Below, piece after piece: positions 37,954-47,698 of a stretch of DNA of 64,000 bases (position 1 is the first letter of the stretch; every line of letters starts with the position of its first letter). The DNA comes from Bacillus safensis. Lineage in GTDB: Bacteria; Bacillota; Bacilli; Bacillales; Bacillaceae. Under the pieces are notes generated by a model. It saw only the letters and a list, made by a program, of their open reading frames with translations, made no database searches and was not told where the DNA came from. Both the position numbers and the translations under genes were made by a program. The DNA lies in assembly GCA_030159235.1 (NCBI GenBank), contig BSBG01000002.1:124001-188000 (forward strand). The letters run 5' to 3'.

Positions 37954-39144
37954 CTAGTCTCCCTGAACAATAGGTGTTGGTTGAACAATATCTTCTATTA
38001 CTTGGTAAAGGATGATTAACTTTACTTTACCATTCCCTGTTGTCTCGTGCAAAACTTTTTCACTTTTCACCTCTCCTGTTTGACCTAGCTTCTCTTCTAA
38101 TTCTTTTTTACCCATTTTAATCCCTGCTTGAACGGCTTCTTTATTTGTGTATTCTCGATTTATTTTTTCACTTTCGCGCGTGATTTCCTTTTCATAGGAG
38201 AATGGGAGCTGCATGTTTAAGAAATGAAGCGGGTGAACTTCTGTTTCCGTTTTTGGCTGCTTAAACTCATCCTTTTTAAAGGAAATGCCCCAAAATGGCA
38301 GTGAACCTCCAAATGCGGAGAGCTTGTGCTTTGTCTTCATTTTACCCGTAAAGACGTCAAAAGATGTTCGAAGAGGGACAGAAACTTCCGAACGGTACCA
38401 CGTTTCTCCATAGATTTTCGCTTTGGCTCCAACTGTTTTTTGCTGATCTTCGCCCCCGATAAGTCCAGAGACAAGCATCTGTCCTTTCTTCACATGTTCA
38501 TCAACCGCAGCAAGCGGCTCCCCTTTTTCCACATACATTCTCGTGATGACAGCCTTTTTCTTGGCGACGATGTGCTGAGGACTTGTGTATTTCTCTTTTT
38601 CAGGCTCATTTTTTTCCACGACTTTCATTTGAAATGTTGTGCCGTTTAATTCAACGCCGACCCATGTAATACTTTGAATATTGGTAGTCAGGGATTTTTG
38701 AATTTTTTCAGGTGTTCCCATTAAAAATTGAAAACGGCCTTTTTGTACCCCAATGTCGTCTAAATGCTTTCTCATTTGATGTTCAGTTTCTGGGTTAGCT
38801 CCTTTAATATCAATTTTCCATACCATGTTTGAAAGCGCTAATATCGTCACTAGAAAGCATACAATCCCAAGAGTAAACCCGATATTCTTCCTTGACCAAA
38901 GGAGTAGAAACGGAAAGCCCTTCTTTTGGTGAAATGAACATGTCACCTCATGATGTCTACGTACTTTTCTGAAGGCATGTACATCGGATAAGCGAATAAA
39001 TAAGCGCACACTGTCTTGACGGCGGTTCACTTGAAACATTGTGATCCCCTGCCTCGTGCACTCATTGATGAGCCGCTCAATGCCGTTTCCTTTGATCTCC
39101 ACTTCCACTCTGCCAATAAAATAGGCGAACCATTTATTCTTCAC
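37954..39144 (-). CDS. yqfD: Sporulation protein YqfD
   Basis: Membrane protein of 396 residues. A basic N-terminal cytoplasmic part (about 1-85) leads to one membrane helix (KNIGFTLGIVCFLVTILALSNMVWK), then a large extracytoplasmic region with IKGANPETEHQMRKHLDDIGVQKG, VGVELNGTTFQMKVVEK and AVIT-RMYVEKGEPLAAVDEHVKKGQMLVSG, the family's beta-rich domains. In B. subtilis yqfCD is made in the mother cell under sigma-E. The start is GTG with GAGGGGAGAAGC upstream. Directly downstream of yqfC. Confidence 0.92.
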   Translation of the reverse strand: MKNKWFAYFIGRVEVEIKGNGIERLINECTRQGITMFQVNRRQDSVRLFIRLSDVHAFRKVRRHHEVTCSFHQKKGFPFLLLWSRKNIGFTLGIVCFLVTILALSNMVWKIDIKGANPETEHQMRKHLDDIGVQKGRFQFLMGTPEKIQKSLTTNIQSITWVGVELNGTTFQMKVVEKNEPEKEKYTSPQHIVAKKKAVITRMYVEKGEPLAAVDEHVKKGQMLVSGLIGGEDQQKTVGAKAKIYGETWYRSEVSVPLRTSFDVFTGKMKTKHKLSAFGGSLPFWGISFKKDEFKQPKTETEVHPLHFLNMQLPFSYEKEITRESEKINREYTNKEAVQAGIKMGKKELEEKLGQTGEVKSEKVLHETTGNGKVKLIILYQVIEDIVQPTPIVQGD

Positions 39145-39162
39145 GCTTCTCCCCTCCGTCAG

Positions 39163-39444
39163 TTAAGAATCAATATAACGGACCTCATCGATTTTCCCTT
39201 CCAAAAGGATCTCTTCTGGCAAAATCGTTTTAATCACAAAATCTTTCCCTGAGATAATGCATTGTCCTTGTTTGAGCATCAGCCTTACCTCTTGGTCACT
39301 GAAAAGTAAAAGCCCTTTATGATTCTCTATGTAAATGTGGAGTCTGCCAACCATCGTAATACGGGGAAGATCCATCATCACGTCCGGAGGGATTTCAAGT
39401 GTTCTTGTCAGCCATGCTTTAAGTCGATTTTTTCTTTTTCCCAT
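39163..39444 (-). CDS. yqfC: Sporulation protein YqfC (YabP family)
   Basis: Protein of 93 residues in the YabP/YqfC family: KAWLTRTLEIPPDVMMDLPRITMVGRLHIYIENHKGLLLFSDQEVRLMLKQGQCIISGKDFVIKTI. No membrane helix. Expressed in sporulating cells in B. subtilis; molecular role unknown. ATG at 39444 with AGGGG upstream. Start of the yqfC-yqfD-phoH run. Confidence 0.92.
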   Translation of the reverse strand: MGKRKNRLKAWLTRTLEIPPDVMMDLPRITMVGRLHIYIENHKGLLLFSDQEVRLMLKQGQCIISGKDFVIKTILPEEILLEGKIDEVRYIDS

Positions 39445-39630
39445 TCAATAAGAACCCCTTCCCACCTCATGTGTATGAGATCAAACTGAAAGATGGTGAG
39501 ACTGATGAGAAAGCCTCTATATCATCCTATTCCCCGGTGGTTCATATCATGCTAATGAATCCCGTAAAACAGCTGTTTCATTATTTTCCAGATTGTTGAT
39601 AAAAGGCTAAAATGATCTTTATTTTAACCC
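39445..39630. other. Intergenic stretch upstream of yqfC
   Basis: No gene seen. A promoter for yqfC should lie here; CATACACAT near 39462-39470 on the complement resembles a sigma-E -10 box, but I find no matching -35. At 39603-39632 an A-T-rich inverted repeat AAAGGCTAAAAT / ATTTTAACCCTTT followed by GTCTTTTTTTT forms a terminator-like hairpin just before the interspersed element. The whole gap between yqfC and the next gene is 355 bases and also holds the element and a second terminator. Confidence 0.5.
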
Positions 39631-39763
39631 TTTGTCTTTTTTTTAGCGTGATAGAAAACCTTTGAAGTCTAGGAAGGAGTAGTACCGGAGCGGAGAGAAT
39701 GTGAGATTCGTGAGCACCGGAACGCAGGACTAACACTGAATGCGAGGGTTTGTCTACACGCTA
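39631..39763 (+). repeat. 133-bp interspersed element, copy 2
   Basis: Same unit and orientation as 11031-11163: about 105 of the 120 core bases agree without gaps. Terminal inverted repeat TAGCGTGATAGAAAACC against TAGCGTGTAGACAAACC (two one-base offsets). The GAAT/ATTC inner stem is kept while the loop is changed to GTGAG. It lies between two hairpins, one at 39603-39632 and the terminator of the neighbouring gene at 39764-39797. No coding content. Confidence 0.75.
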
Positions 39764-39797
39764 AAAAAAGCCCCCTTTTTATGAAGGGGGCTTTCGT
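39764..39797 (-). terminator. Terminator after the yqeZ-floA operon
   Basis: AAAGCCCCC / GGGGGCTTT stem with an A/T loop and a T-run on the minus strand; it directly abuts the repeat element. Confidence 0.85.
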
Positions 39798-39799
39798 CT

Positions 39800-40291
39800 T
39801 TATCTTTTATACGGCCGTTTCATCGTTCTATGCGGCTTTTTGGCGCGAGGCTCTCCAAATACTTCACCGAGGATCATTCCCTGAACAATTGTATCTTGGT
39901 TCAGCTTCTCAATGATTTTTGGCCTCACTTCAGCGGATGCCTTTGGCCTTGTCAGCTCTCTTTCAAGCGATTGAAACTCTTTATTCAGCTCGCTTTTTCT
40001 TTCTTCCATTTCGGCAAGTGTAGCCGTATAGCGTTCCTGTAAGGACTGAGATGTTTTTTTCTTCATCCCGCCATGATCATGTACATCACCGAAATCGTCC
40101 AGCTGATCCGTCAAGACTGGATCTGAACTTGTTTGTTTTGTTTGCTTTTGGGGCATCGGCTTACGCTGAGGAGCGGGTTTCTTTTGTTGATTCTTTTGCT
40201 CGTTCTCCTCTTTGCCGATTTTCCCAAAAACGGCAGAGATGATACCAATGATAATCGCAATTAGTAGCGGATTTTCAAATAGAATGTCCAA
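39800..40291 (-). CDS. Small membrane-anchored protein at the yqfB position
   Basis: Protein of 163 residues that I do not recognise as a defined family. One N-terminal membrane segment (LFENPLLIAIIIGIISAVFGKIG) is followed by a Gln/Lys/Pro-rich linker (QKNQQKKPAPQRKPMPQKQTKQT), then an alpha-helical, coiled-coil-like region (SLQERYTATLAEMEERKSELNKEFQSLERELTR) and a basic tail. The start is TTG at 40291 with AAGGAGGG six bases away. It is the last gene behind yqeZ and floA, where B. subtilis has yqfB, so it probably belongs to the same membrane-stress operon. Confidence 0.65.
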   Translation of the reverse strand: MDILFENPLLIAIIIGIISAVFGKIGKEENEQKNQQKKPAPQRKPMPQKQTKQTSSDPVLTDQLDDFGDVHDHGGMKKKTSQSLQERYTATLAEMEERKSELNKEFQSLERELTRPKASAEVRPKIIEKLNQDTIVQGMILGEVFGEPRAKKPHRTMKRPYKR

Positions 40292-40322
40292 TGGGCTCCC
40301 TCCTTAAAGCGTGAGAGGATGC

Positions 40323-41315
40323 TTATTTGTTTTCATTATCAGATGGACCTTTTGTCATTTTACCAAAGGAATCTCTCATATCTGTATCAGCATCGATATT
40401 CTTAATGTTCATGTAGTCCATGACACCAATATTGCCTTCACGTAACGCTTCAGCCATAGCAAGTGGTACTTCAGCCTCTGCTTCTACGACTTTCGCGCGC
40501 ATTTCTTCAACTCTCGCACGCATTTCTTGTTCCTGTGCTACAGCCATTGCGCGGCGTTCTTCTGCTTTCGCCTGTGCAATGTTTTTGTCTGCTTCTGCTT
40601 GGTCTGTTTGCAGAATCGCCCCGATATTCTTACCGATATCGACATCTGCGATATCAATCGAGAGAATTTCAAAAGCAGTACCTGAATCTAATCCTTTGCC
40701 AAGAACCGTTTGAGAAATCATATCAGGGTTCTCAAGAACCTTTTTATGATTATCTGATGAACCGATTGTAGAAACAATCCCTTCACCTACACGAGCAATA
40801 ATGGTTTCTTCCCCTGCACCACCGACAAGTCGGTCAATGTTTGCACGAACTGTAATACGCGCTTTTGCTTTTACTTCAATCCCGTCCATCGCAACACCAG
40901 AGATAAATGGTGTTTCAATGACTTTAGGGTTTACACTCATTTGCACCGCTTCAAGCACGTCACGGCCTGCTAGGTCGATAGCTGCACAGCGTGCAAAGTT
41001 CAATTCGATATTCGCGCGTTGAGCTGCGATCAATGCGTTCACAACTCGGTCCACGTTACCACCTGCAAGATAGTGGCTCTCTAACTGGTTAATCGTCGCA
41101 TCAAGACCTGCTTTATGCGCTTTGATGAGCGGGTTGACCACTCGGCTTGGAATCACTCGGCGAAGTCTCATCCCTACAAGTGTAAAAATGCTTACCTTTA
41201 CGCCAGCCGCTAGGGCAGAAATCCACAGCATCACCGGTACAAAGGTGAAAAAGATCGATAGAACAATCAAACCTGCTGCGATAATGACAAATAATAGTAA
41301 AGTAGATGGATCCAT
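40323..41315 (-). CDS. floA: Flotillin-like protein FloA
   Basis: Scaffold protein of functional membrane microdomains, 330 residues. A hydrophobic N-terminus (about 5-45), the SPFH/PHB domain, and a Glu/Ala-rich coiled coil ([56 protein letters not shown]) match the YqfA/FloA family. ATG with AGAGGAGGA upstream. Downstream of yqeZ, an NfeD protein, the standard partner of flotillins. Confidence 0.96.
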   Translation of the reverse strand: MDPSTLLLFVIIAAGLIVLSIFFTFVPVMLWISALAAGVKVSIFTLVGMRLRRVIPSRVVNPLIKAHKAGLDATINQLESHYLAGGNVDRVVNALIAAQRANIELNFARCAAIDLAGRDVLEAVQMSVNPKVIETPFISGVAMDGIEVKAKARITVRANIDRLVGGAGEETIIARVGEGIVSTIGSSDNHKKVLENPDMISQTVLGKGLDSGTAFEILSIDIADVDIGKNIGAILQTDQAEADKNIAQAKAEERRAMAVAQEQEMRARVEEMRAKVVEAEAEVPLAMAEALREGNIGVMDYMNIKNIDADTDMRDSFGKMTKGPSDNENK

Positions 41316-41342
41316 TTTATTCCTCCTCTAAAATCAGTATAT

Positions 41343-42656
41343 CTATACTTTCCTCACGACAATGCGTGAGCCTTCCGCTTTCACAATTTTTACTTGTTCA
41401 TCCTTATCAATAAATGCACCTTCTGACACAACATCAATGCGCTCATCTCCGAATACAATCGTACCAGACGGACGAAGTGCGGTTGCTGTCACTGCAATTT
41501 GTCCAACAAGATCCTCTCTTGTTTCATTTGAGACATAACCGCTTTCCTTATTGGTTGAATCGGTTAAAATGAACTTTTTAAAGAATTTCATACGTTTCCC
41601 CAACACCTTTGTCAATAAAATAACTGCTATGATTGAAACAGCAGTGGCAATCAAGATGGAAATCGCCATTTCTGTAAAGCTTCCAGCTGCTAAAAATAAG
41701 CTGACAACGACACAGATCAGTCCAATGACACCTACGATTCCCCCTGGCAAAAACAATTCCAAAATGATGAGCGCAATTCCGGCTAAAAACAGGAACAACG
41801 TCTCATATCCTGCAAAACCTGCCACGAGATGACCATAAAAGAATAGAAGAAGCGCTGTCACTCCCATGGTGCCTGGGACTCCAAAGCCAGGAGAATAGAG
41901 CTCAACAATTAACCCTAAACTTGCAATGGATAAAAGGATCGGAATGACAATTGGGTGCGTAAGAAAACGCGCAACCTTTTCAGCAAAGCTCACTTCATCG
42001 TATTGAACAGAAGCGTCACTTAGTTTCAGCTTCTGAAGCAAGTCATCTATATTTTTTGCTTCCCCTTCTGCATAACCGAATTGAAGCGCCCGGTCTGTGT
42101 TGAAGGTGAGCAATTCTCCTTTTGGTGCACCAGCTTCTTTTGCGTCTATATCTACATCTGCCATTGCAAGAGCATACTTTGGATCACGCCCCTGCTTTTC
42201 GGCAGCATCACTCATTTCGGCAAGCCATAGAGATTCAGATTTTTGATCGGCAGCATTGCCTTCTCCATCAATGATCGCAGCAGCCCCCATCTTTCCGTTC
42301 GGGGTCATATAAATTTGATCGGCATTTAGCGCGAGGAATGCCCCGGCTGAAAGCGCTCTATGATTGACAAACGCTGTCACTGGGATATCGGACGAACGAA
42401 TGGTATCTGCGATCTCAAGGGCTGCATCGACTGCACCACCCGGTGTATTGATGTCGAGAATAATATGTTTCGCCCGTTCCGACTTTGCCTGCTCAAACGA
42501 TCGTTCAATGAATTTAGAAAGTCCTTTTTCTACTGTATCTTCAATTGGGATAACATGAACTATCTGATCTGCTGATTTTGCGGTCAATTGAACCCCTAAT
42601 AACAAGCATATTATAAAACAACTGAAGAGAGCAATAGAAATTTTTATTTTTTTCAT
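41343..42656 (-). CDS. yqeZ: NfeD-family membrane serine protease YqeZ
   Basis: Protein of 437 residues: signal peptide, a ClpP-class protease domain (about 30-230) with the putative nucleophile in NHRALSAGAFLALNADQIYMTPNGKMGAAAII and a downstream Lys, four membrane helices with Pro/Gly-rich turns, and a C-terminal OB-fold NfeD domain (GQIAVTATALRPSGTIVFGDERIDVVSEGAFIDKDEQVKIVKAEGSRIVVRK). Works with flotillin. A sigma-W-type promoter precedes it, so induction by envelope stress is expected. Confidence 0.95.
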   Translation of the reverse strand: MKKIKISIALFSCFIICLLLGVQLTAKSADQIVHVIPIEDTVEKGLSKFIERSFEQAKSERAKHIILDINTPGGAVDAALEIADTIRSSDIPVTAFVNHRALSAGAFLALNADQIYMTPNGKMGAAAIIDGEGNAADQKSESLWLAEMSDAAEKQGRDPKYALAMADVDIDAKEAGAPKGELLTFNTDRALQFGYAEGEAKNIDDLLQKLKLSDASVQYDEVSFAEKVARFLTHPIVIPILLSIASLGLIVELYSPGFGVPGTMGVTALLLFFYGHLVAGFAGYETLFLFLAGIALIILELFLPGGIVGVIGLICVVVSLFLAAGSFTEMAISILIATAVSIIAVILLTKVLGKRMKFFKKFILTDSTNKESGYVSNETREDLVGQIAVTATALRPSGTIVFGDERIDVVSEGAFIDKDEQVKIVKAEGSRIVVRKV

Positions 42657-42704
42657 CTATTTGGTGATTCCTCCTCTCTTTTTCCATTTTACCGTTCCTT
42701 TACA

Positions 42705-42731
42705 TACGTTACAAATGTATCATAGGTTTCA
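42705..42731 (-). promoter_or_regulatory. Sigma-W-type promoter of yqeZ-floA
   Basis: On the minus strand TGAAAC and CGTA are separated by 17 bases, the consensus of extracytoplasmic-function sigma factor W in Bacillus, located about 50-75 bases before yqeZ. In B. subtilis the same operon is in the sigma-W regulon. Confidence 0.8.
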
Positions 42732-42761
42732 TTTTTATATGACAGATTTATGAGGGTATAA

Positions 42762-43246
<485 letters not shown>

Positions 43247-43260
43247 AAAATCCACCCTCT

Positions 43261-43434
43261 TTAGAATTTACGTTTTCTAGCAGCTTCAGACTTTTTCTTG
43301 CGCTTTACGCTAGGCTTTTCATAAAATTCACGCTTTCTTGCTTCTTGCAATGTTCCAGTTTTGGATACACTGCGTTTAAAGCGACGAAGAGCATCTTCAA
43401 GCGATTCGTTTTTTCTAACGACCGTTTTTGACAT
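43261..43434 (-). CDS. rpsU: 30S ribosomal protein bS21
   Basis: Protein of 57 residues, very basic: [19 protein letters not shown] at the start, then [18 protein letters not shown] and a Lys/Arg tail ending KRKF. It sits near the mRNA exit of the 30S subunit and helps initiation. The ATG at 43434 has GGGAGGGA upstream. First gene of the rpsU-yqeY pair, a widely conserved arrangement. Confidence 0.96.
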
Positions 43435-43616
43435 TCTCTTTCCCTCCCTCCGAATACACCAATCGACTGCATTAAAAAAAGATATACATGCAAAACATGT
43501 ACCTAGACATTATAATATAAGCCTTGTGCGAGGTCAACTAAGTGATTTGGAAATATATTTTCGTCATGAGCAGGTAGACAAGTCCATATATTCATTGGTA
43601 AGAGGAGGACTTTTCT

Positions 43617-44546
43617 ATGATCGCGATCATTTATTTTTGTGCACTTATTTTCATTTTTTTATGGTCAATGGGTTTGCTAAGAAAAGGATTAATGGCGCTT
43701 GCGTCGTCTCGTATAGAGAAATCACTTCTTCTCTTTACAGATCATCCGGTCAAAGCATTCTTAGTCAGCATTGTGTTTACAGGGGTTCTTCAAAGCAGTT
43801 CAGCATTTATGGTGATCGTCATCGGCTTTGTCAGTACAGGCATTCTCTCTTTTAAAAAATCGATCCCAATGATTCTTGGAACCAATATCGGCTCCACGTT
43901 TACGACAGAATTTATCGCCATTAAAATGGATGTCTTCATGTGGGTTTTGATCATTGCGGGTCTTGTATGCATCATATTTGGCAGGACATCCTTTAGGCAT
44001 GCAGGAAAAAGTGTATTTGGGCTCGGGATGATCTTTTTTTGCATTCAAGGCTTTTCAAACATTGCAGGGATGATGACAAGCCAGCCTGAGACATTACGTT
44101 TTCTTGAAATGATGCAGCATTCAGACTGGACAGCACTGCTTTCGGGTACTATCTTCACAGCGATTGTTCATTCGAGCTCCGTCTGTATCGGCATTTTAAT
44201 GGGATTTATGAATGAAGGGACTGTGGCGCTTCAGGAAGGCATCAGCTTTGTGTTAGGCTCCAATATTGGGACATGTATTACGGCTGTGATGGCTGCGATA
44301 TCTGGCGGCTATGCAGCACGTCAAACGGCTTACGCACACGTCGTGTTTAATGTGCTCGGGGTTCTTTTATGCCTCCCGTTTCTCGCCCTGATCACAGAGG
44401 TTGTCTCCCTTCTCGCAAGCTCACCTGCCCAGCAGATTGCGCATTTCAGCCTGCTGTTTAATGTGGCAAGCTCTCTACTCTTCTTCCCATTCATACGCCC
44501 TTTTCACGCATTGATCTTATGTCTTTTACCGAATCAGTCAAAATAA
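43617..44546 (+). CDS. yqeW: Na/Pi cotransporter family protein YqeW
   Basis: Membrane protein of 309 residues with eight or more hydrophobic segments and the two inverted QSSSA-type repeats of the Na+/phosphate symporter family: GVLQSSSAFMVIVIGFVSTG near residue 60 and AIVHSSSVCIGILMGFMNEG near 185, each followed by ILGTNIGST or VLGSNIGTC. Predicted to move phosphate with sodium. Lone plus-strand gene between rpsU and mtaB. AGAGGAGG site upstream of the ATG. Confidence 0.92.
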   Translation: MIAIIYFCALIFIFLWSMGLLRKGLMALASSRIEKSLLLFTDHPVKAFLVSIVFTGVLQSSSAFMVIVIGFVSTGILSFKKSIPMILGTNIGSTFTTEFIAIKMDVFMWVLIIAGLVCIIFGRTSFRHAGKSVFGLGMIFFCIQGFSNIAGMMTSQPETLRFLEMMQHSDWTALLSGTIFTAIVHSSSVCIGILMGFMNEGTVALQEGISFVLGSNIGTCITAVMAAISGGYAARQTAYAHVVFNVLGVLLCLPFLALITEVVSLLASSPAQQIAHFSLLFNVASSLLFFPFIRPFHALILCLLPNQSK

Positions 44547-44583
44547 AAAAACCGGCTTGCCCTTTTGGCTGCCGGTTTCTTTT
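44547..44583. terminator. Bidirectional terminator between yqeW and mtaB
   Basis: AAACCGGC / GCCGGTTT stem with a 14-base loop between A and T runs in a convergent gap. Confidence 0.82.
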
Positions 44584-44588
44584 ATCTA

Positions 44589-45947
44589 TTATGAGGTCAT
44601 TCTCACTTTTTCTGGTTGCACATCATCGCTGATACGAACGAATTGTCCTTCGTTATAGGGATAACCCGCTTTCGTAATTTTCACTTTGACCAAGCGGCCG
44701 ATCATGTCCTCTGTCCCTTCGAATACAACCTTCATATAGTTATCGGTATAACCTACATAAAGATTGTGCTCTCCTTCTTGTTCTTTAAAGGATTCTTCCG
44801 GGATAATTTCTAGGACATCTCCTTCATATGCTGATGCATATTCTTTCGCAAGCTGATCAGAAAGAGCAATTAAACGGTGGACGCGTTCGTTTTTTACATT
44901 TTCATCCACTTGATCTTCCATTCTTGCAGCTGGCGTACCTGTACGTTTGCTGTAAGGGAATACGTGCAGCTCAGAGAATTGATGGTCTTTGACAAAATTG
45001 TACGTGTCCAAAAACTCTTCTTCTGTTTCCCCAGGGAATCCAACGATCACATCAGAGGTGACAGCGAGTCCTGGCAATGCTTTTTTCAGCTTTGTTAAAC
45101 GCTCTGCAAAGAATTCCATCGTATATTTACGGCGCATTCTTTTTAGCACAGTATTTGAGCCAGATTGAAGCGGGATGTGCAAGTGTCTGACAATTTTATC
45201 TGACTGATCAAGCACATCAATGACTTCATCTGTAATTTGACTTGCTTCAATTGATGAAATACGGATTCGTTTTAAGCCGACGACACGTTCATCTAATTCT
45301 TTGAGAAGTTTCGCAAAGTTATAATCCTTTAAATCTTCTCCGTATCCACCTGTGTGAATACCTGTCAGCACAATTTCTTTATAGCCGGCATCAACAAGCT
45401 GCTGCGCTTGATTGATAACCTCCTCAGGGTCACGAGAACGAAGAAGGCCGCGAGCCCAAGGAATAATGCAGAATGTACAGAAATTGTTACAGCCCTCTTG
45501 GATTTTTAATGATGCGCGCGTTCTGTCTGTAAAGGCAGGAACATCAAGTTCTTCAAACACACGTGCTTTCATGATATTGCCAACCCCGTTAATCGGCTGT
45601 CTTTCTCTGCGGTATTCTTCAATATAACCTAGTAATTTATGTCTGTCCTGTGTTCCAACCACAATATCAACGCCAGGAATCGCCATGATTTCTGCTGGAG
45701 ATGTTTGTGCATAACAGCCTGTTACACAAATGACACCATCCGGATTATGACGAATGGCTCTTCTAATGACTTGGCGGCTTTTCTTATCGCCTGTATTTGT
45801 GACAGTACATGTATTAATGACATATACGTCTGCTTTTGATTCATAGTCTTTTCTTTCATAGCCAGCTTCTTTGAACAGCTGCCAGATCGCTTCTGTTTCA
45901 TAGTGATTGACCTTACAGCCAAGTGTATGGAACGCTACTGTTCCCAT
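44589..45947 (-). CDS. mtaB: tRNA threonylcarbamoyladenosine methylthiotransferase MtaB
   Basis: Radical-SAM enzyme that converts t6A37 to ms2t6A37 in tRNAs reading ANN codons. The 452 residues contain the N-terminal UPF0004 domain with cluster cysteines (TLGCKVNHYE, INTCTVTN, VTGCYAQ), the radical SAM CxxxCxxC in QEGCNNFCTFCIIPWARG, and a C-terminal TRAM domain. ATG with GAGGTGA upstream; it overlaps the rsmE stop by 13 bases. Last gene of the heat-shock operon cluster. Confidence 0.96.
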   Translation of the reverse strand: MGTVAFHTLGCKVNHYETEAIWQLFKEAGYERKDYESKADVYVINTCTVTNTGDKKSRQVIRRAIRHNPDGVICVTGCYAQTSPAEIMAIPGVDIVVGTQDRHKLLGYIEEYRRERQPINGVGNIMKARVFEELDVPAFTDRTRASLKIQEGCNNFCTFCIIPWARGLLRSRDPEEVINQAQQLVDAGYKEIVLTGIHTGGYGEDLKDYNFAKLLKELDERVVGLKRIRISSIEASQITDEVIDVLDQSDKIVRHLHIPLQSGSNTVLKRMRRKYTMEFFAERLTKLKKALPGLAVTSDVIVGFPGETEEEFLDTYNFVKDHQFSELHVFPYSKRTGTPAARMEDQVDENVKNERVHRLIALSDQLAKEYASAYEGDVLEIIPEESFKEQEGEHNLYVGYTDNYMKVVFEGTEDMIGRLVKVKITKAGYPYNEGQFVRISDDVQPEKVRMTS

Positions 45948-46717
45948 AATGATTCACCTCTTAATAACTCTGTTTGATAGGAAATAGCAGAAAGCGCGTA
46001 GAGAGGAGCGGTCTCCGTTCTTAAAATGCGTGGTCCTAGCCCGCAAATGACTGCACCAAGCGCTTCAAGCTCTTCAATCTCCTTTTCTGCCAAACCGCCT
46101 TCTGGGCCAAAAACCACTAACAAGGTTTGTCCGCCTTTCATCTGCTGAAGCACAGTTTGAAATCGGCTTTGCTCTCCTTCTTTCGATGATTCTTCGTATG
46201 CAACGACACATTTATCGAATTCACCAGCTAGTTGCGTCAGCTCTTTAAACGTTGATACTGGATCAACACGGGGAATGATATTCCGGTAGGACTGCTCGGC
46301 TGCTTCTTTCGCAATTTTCTCCCAGCGCTCTCGTTTTTTAGATGACTTTTTTTGGTCTAGCTTTGTAATGGAACGAGCCGCTTGAAACGGGATAAAAGCA
46401 CTTGCGCCAAGCTCTGTGCCTTTTTGGATAATCAGCTCAAGCTTATCTCCCTTTGGAAGGCCACTTGCAATCGTCACCCTAATCGGAAGTTCTCTGTCCT
46501 GATTTGTCCATTCTTCAAGGCGGCAAACCACTTCTTCCTTTGTTATTGTATCAATTTTACTGAGCGCTTCAAAGCCGTCTGTCGTTAAGCAAAGGATTTC
46601 CTGCCCTGCTTTCATTCGCATGACATTGGAAAGATGATGTACATCTTCACCATTTATGACGATGGTCCCCTTTGTGGTCACTTCTTCTTTCGTGAGGTCG
46701 ATAAAATATCGTTGCAT
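45935..46717 (-). CDS. rsmE: 16S rRNA (uracil(1498)-N3)-methyltransferase RsmE
   Basis: SPOUT-type methyltransferase of 260 residues. An N-terminal PUA-like domain (about 1-70) is followed by the knot: LELIIQKGTELGASAFIPF, LLVVFGPEGGLAEKEIEELEALGAVICGLGPRILRTETAPLYALSAISYQ. The FGPEGG and LGPRILRTETA motifs bind S-adenosylmethionine. Lies between prmA and mtaB, as in B. subtilis (YqeU). Confidence 0.95.
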   Translation of the reverse strand: MQRYFIDLTKEEVTTKGTIVINGEDVHHLSNVMRMKAGQEILCLTTDGFEALSKIDTITKEEVVCRLEEWTNQDRELPIRVTIASGLPKGDKLELIIQKGTELGASAFIPFQAARSITKLDQKKSSKKRERWEKIAKEAAEQSYRNIIPRVDPVSTFKELTQLAGEFDKCVVAYEESSKEGEQSRFQTVLQQMKGGQTLLVVFGPEGGLAEKEIEELEALGAVICGLGPRILRTETAPLYALSAISYQTELLRGESLWEQ

Positions 46718-46740
46718 ACGTGTCCTGACACCTACTCGTT

Positions 46741-47676
46741 TTATTTTTTCGCTATAATGCTAACCCAATCTTCCATTGACAGCACTTCAACAATGTCAAA
46801 ACCTGCTTCTTCTAAGGCTGTTTTGACTTGTAATTTCTTTTGTCCAATGATGCCTGACGTAATGAAATAGCCATCTTTCTTCAATAGGTCATAGGCTTGA
46901 TCTGTAAAGCGCAAAATCACTTCTGCCAAAATGTTGGCGACAATCACATCACGCTCACCTGAAATCCCATCAAGTAAGTTGTTTTGTTTGACCGTCACTA
47001 TTTCACTTACACCATTTAGTTCGATGTTTTGCTTCGCACTTTCTACCGCAACGGTGTCGAGATCAAAGGCATGAATGTCTTTTGCACCAAGCATCGCTGC
47101 TGCCACACTTAAAATTCCAGAGCCTGTTCCAACATCAATCACCGTATCATTTTCCTTCACATAGCGCTCAAGCGCCTGAATGCAAAGAACGGTTGTTGGA
47201 TGCGTACCTGTTCCAAATGCCATTCCAGGGTCCATTTCAATAATCAATTCATCAGAATGAACCGGTGTATATTCTTCCCACGTTGGAACGATGGTGAATT
47301 TTTCAGAAATTTTCACAGGATGATAGTATTTCTTCCATGCGGTGGCCCATTCTTCTTCATTTACTTCACAAATTGACAGCGTATTTCGTCCAAGATCAAT
47401 ATCGTATAGAAGAAGATTGTTGATGGCCTCTTTGATCTCATCTACCGTTTCCATCAAAAAGCTGTTCATTGGAAGATAGGCTTTGACAATGACCCCTTCC
47501 TCCGGATAGTCATTCGGATCGAGCTGGTAGATCTCACCGTATACATTTTCACGTTCCTTGACTAAATCAAGCGGGTCCTCAATCACGACACCACTTGCAC
47601 CTGCTTCATGCAAAATATTGGTGATCGGTTCCACCGCTTCATTTGTTGTATGGACGCTAATTTCTGACCACTTCAA
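46741..47676 (-). CDS. prmA: Ribosomal protein L11 methyltransferase PrmA
   Basis: Methylates lysines of ribosomal protein uL11. The 311-residue form starts at TTG (47676), nine bases from AAGGAG, giving [17 protein letters not shown]; a TTG three codons earlier abuts the ribosome site. A substrate-recognition domain precedes the Rossmann fold with [37 protein letters not shown] and [12 protein letters not shown]. Directly downstream of dnaJ. Confidence 0.95.
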   Translation of the reverse strand: MKWSEISVHTTNEAVEPITNILHEAGASGVVIEDPLDLVKERENVYGEIYQLDPNDYPEEGVIVKAYLPMNSFLMETVDEIKEAINNLLLYDIDLGRNTLSICEVNEEEWATAWKKYYHPVKISEKFTIVPTWEEYTPVHSDELIIEMDPGMAFGTGTHPTTVLCIQALERYVKENDTVIDVGTGSGILSVAAAMLGAKDIHAFDLDTVAVESAKQNIELNGVSEIVTVKQNNLLDGISGERDVIVANILAEVILRFTDQAYDLLKKDGYFITSGIIGQKKLQVKTALEEAGFDIVEVLSMEDWVSIIAKK

Positions 47677-47698
47677 TACTACCAACTCCTTATCCGTC

